A stretch of DNA of 33,290 nucleotides from an uncultured Peptococcaceae bacterium. GTDB taxonomy: Bacteria > Bacillota > Desulfotomaculia > Desulfotomaculales > Desulfocucumaceae. Both the position numbers and the translations under genes were made by a program. The stretch covers positions 1-33,290 of the forward strand of contig CATZDY010000025.1 in the NCBI GenBank assembly GCA_958417755.1, given 5' to 3'. The notes beneath the pieces were generated by a model, which had not been told where the DNA came from, searched no databases, and was given only the letters and a program-made list of their open reading frames with translations. Of this stretch, positions 31,826 to 33,290 are shown piece after piece (within the stretch, counting starts at the first letter, position 1; each line of letters begins with the position of its first letter).

Positions 31826-32165
31826 CCTCATAGAATGCCCTGTGGCTGGCGAATAAAATAACCAACTATCATTTTTATAACTCATGGGACGCCAGTGCCT
31901 TTTTAAGCTTTATAGCGGTAATACCATACAATCCGTTTTTCAGTGTGTGGCGGGGAACTTTTCTAGCGTTCTGATAGTTTTTGCATTGAGGTGGCCTTTT
32001 TCTTTTTACCGTACCTTTTTTGTTTTGGTCCTGCTTGCATTATTTTTCTCCTTTCATATTGACTTTTTTAGCTGGTTTTTCTTTGTATTGATTACCACGC
32101 AACGCAATGGTATGGCAATCAATAGATTTTATTTCAAAAATTTAAGGCTTTTGGGGTTTGGAGGA
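31826..32165. other. 340-bp stretch between holin and amidase without a sure gene
   Basis: The amidase frame stays open back to 31884, but that extension reads as repeated Phe/Leu (FFVLVLLALFFSFHIDFFSW). This is what A-rich minus-strand sequence gives when read from the other side. On the minus strand a 25-residue basic peptide is possible at 31963-32040. No promoter or terminator was placed. The segment looks inserted or decayed relative to the usual tight holin-endolysin spacing. Confidence 0.4.
31963..32040 (-). CDS. Possible 25-residue basic peptide, antisense in the holin-amidase gap
   Basis: ATG (complement of 32038-32040) follows GAAAGGAG at seven bases, a very good ribosome binding site. 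The product MQAGPKQKRYGKKKKATSMQ then KLSER is strongly basic. The upstream minus frame (QYKEKPAKKVNMKGEK) stops in a TAATG overlap with this start, as in coupled genes. After the stop the same frame continues with protein-like sequence (TEKRIVWYYRYKA), so it may be the start of a decayed longer gene. No family is recognised. Confidence 0.25.
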   Translation of the reverse strand: MQAGPKQKRYGKKKKATSMQKLSER

Positions 32166-32765
32166 ATGAATTTTTTGCATGTGATAGAAACAGATTGGAA
32201 ATGGAAAACATATTTTGGGGATAGAAACAACACAAGATATATTGTTCTTCATCATGCAGCAGTATCCAATTGTACAGCTTTGGATGTTCATAGATGGCAC
32301 CAGGAAAAGGGATGGGCAGGCATTGGGTATCATTTTTTTGTGTGCAAAGATGGAAGGGTATATAGGGGCCGCCCCATTGGGGCGTTAGGGGCGCATTGCT
32401 TGGGGTGGAATTCTAATAGCATAGGGGTTTGCGCAGAGGGCAATTTCCAAATTGATACAATGTCGGATGCCCAGAAAAATGCCATATTGGAACTGATCAA
32501 TTGGCTGAGAAGTATATATCCCCAAGTACAAGTGAAAGGACACCGGGAACTGGACGCAACAGCTTGCCCTGGTACAAATTATCCGCTCCCATATATAAAG
32601 GAAGCGGAATGGGAGGAAAAAATCGTGCCTGAACAATGGAAGCTGGATATTATACAGCAGGCTTTTAATATGGGACTCATTATGGAACAGCATAATCCTG
32701 ATGATTTGGCTCCTAAGTGGTTTGTGTTGGCTGTGGCCATAAACTGTATGAAAGGGGTTAAATAA
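32166..32765 (+). CDS. N-acetylmuramoyl-L-alanine amidase endolysin (PGRP/amidase_2 family)
   Basis: A 199-residue endolysin. Zinc ligands of the T7-lysozyme/PGRP fold are visible: His29/His30 (YIVLHHAAVSN), His126 (VKGHRELD) and Cys134 (TACPG). Asn/Gly-rich turns such as WAGIGYHFFVCKDGRVYRGRP are typical. It cuts the amide bond between muramic acid and the stem peptide. A short C-terminal helix region (EQWKLDIIQQAFNMGLI) may bind the wall. I place the start at ATG 32166; GGAGG is only one base away, but GGGG at 32153-32156 is well spaced. The frame extends to ATG 31884, but that hydrophobic extension is probably not translated. Confidence 0.82.
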   Translation: MNFLHVIETDWKWKTYFGDRNNTRYIVLHHAAVSNCTALDVHRWHQEKGWAGIGYHFFVCKDGRVYRGRPIGALGAHCLGWNSNSIGVCAEGNFQIDTMSDAQKNAILELINWLRSIYPQVQVKGHRELDATACPGTNYPLPYIKEAEWEEKIVPEQWKLDIIQQAFNMGLIMEQHNPDDLAPKWFVLAVAINCMKGVK

Positions 32766-32808
32766 AAAAGACTGCCTTTAGATGCTAGAGCATTGAAGGC
32801 AGTCTTTT
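32766..32808 (+). terminator. Strong terminator closing the tail-lysis block
   Basis: AAAAGACTGCCTT (32766-32778) pairs perfectly with AAGGCAGTCTTTT (32796-32808) around a 17-base loop. With A and T tracts on both sides it can act in both directions. It begins directly after the amidase stop and marks the end of the late operon. Confidence 0.85.
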
Positions 32809-33206
32809 GATTTAGACAATAAGTTTTTGTCTTCTAAATCATTATAATTTAAAAATAGTATTCCATTTTCCTTTTCATTCTAACCCCTAATAAATACACC
32901 AGATGCATAAATTTATCTCATATCATCAATTAGATATAGCAATTTTATATTAGTGAAACAATTTTTATAAAGACCATATACATAATCCGAAATTTCTGGT
33001 TTTCAATATTCTTGACACCATTGTCTAACTTATTCGAAATGATTAGAATTACTTATACTAGATATCCATTCAAAATTTACTTTAGAAACAGTAGGATTAT
33101 CGGCAAGATTAAATCTGCTTTTTTGCGGATAAATAGCAGTGTTTAAATCATTCTCTGTATAGAGAACTTCTACAGCTTCTATAGTATTTAACCTTTTTAC
33201 ATACAT
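32809..33206 (-). pseudogene. Minus-strand pseudogene with four in-frame stops
   Basis: From ATG 33206 (complement) the frame encodes 58 residues, beginning MYVKRLNTIEAVEVLYTEND and containing KSRFNLADNPTVSKVNFEW, with a stop at 33030-33032. The same frame goes on with protein-like sequence interrupted by TGA, TAA and TAG: EISDYVYGLYKNC, IKLLYLIDDMR, IYASGVFIRG and GILFLNYNDLEDKNLL. No frameshift is needed, so decay was by point mutations, or the first 58 residues are a real short gene. AGGGATGG precedes the start. The family is not recognised. Nothing was seen in 33207-33290. Confidence 0.5.
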
Positions 33207-33290
33207 AAAACCATCCCTGATACAAAATGGATGATAATTCAGAGCAATGATTATAATTATTAAGTTATTGGATATTATTTTAATTATAAA

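Noticed and set aside
31884..32165. Hydrophobic N-terminal extension of the amidase as a signal or membrane anchor
   Set aside because: The extension is low-complexity Phe/Leu that mirrors A-rich minus-strand sequence. ATG 32166 gives a normal-length amidase, and a holin is present for export.
1..33290. Reverse transcriptase, retron, tRNA, rRNA or insertion sequence
   Set aside because: No catalytic YADD-type motif, tRNA-like cloverleaf, rRNA core or transposase with terminal repeats was recognised on either strand.

Overview
The window carries two phage-derived blocks lying head to tail, with small flanks of decayed DNA. Strong AGGAGG-type ribosome binding sites, frequent TTG and GTG starts, moderately low G+C and BppU/TP901-1-like tail proteins point to a Bacillota (Firmicutes) host, probably a clostridial or related anaerobe. 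The sequence does not let me name a genus.

Block 1 (about 571-12092) looks like a capsid-forming satellite, that is, a phage-inducible chromosomal island that makes its own head. It is bounded by a 22-bp imperfect direct repeat (20 of 22 bases match) whose copies are exactly 11,500 bp apart. The left copy sits just before an AlpA/excisionase-like gene and the right copy 13 bp after the stop of a tyrosine integrase. Inside, all intact genes are on the + strand: AlpA-like regulator, prim-pol/DUF3987 replication protein, terminator, portal, prohead protease, HK97 major capsid, connector, HNH nuclease, small and large terminase, and head-tail joining protein. A 1.3-kb accessory stretch follows, with two broken ribbon-helix-helix genes and a strong hairpin, and then the integrase. 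There are no tail and no lysis genes between the repeats.

Block 2 (about 12580-32808) is the complement: tail and lysis genes with no capsid, portal or terminase. It starts with a tandem duplication of a receptor-binding (BppU-type) gene and a small partner gene. Then follow HK97-gp10-like neck protein, tail completion protein, tail tube, two tail assembly chaperone frames joined by a nine-A slippery run, a 1440-residue tape measure with five 44-residue repeats, distal tail protein, tail-associated protein, a 2322-residue mosaic baseplate/adhesin protein, two small proteins, holin and amidase. A perfect 13-bp stem terminator closes the block. It could be the tail half of a decayed helper prophage, a siphovirus-type tailocin, or the tail half of a composite prophage.

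How the parts could work together (inference): block 1 would excise, replicate and package itself into small heads that still need a tail, and block 2 encodes a complete tail with two alternative receptor-binding proteins plus lysis. Outside the blocks, the left flank holds a frameshifted hicB-like antitoxin remnant and the right flank a minus-strand pseudogene with four nonsense codons. No tRNA, rRNA, CRISPR array, insertion sequence or reverse transcriptase gene was seen.
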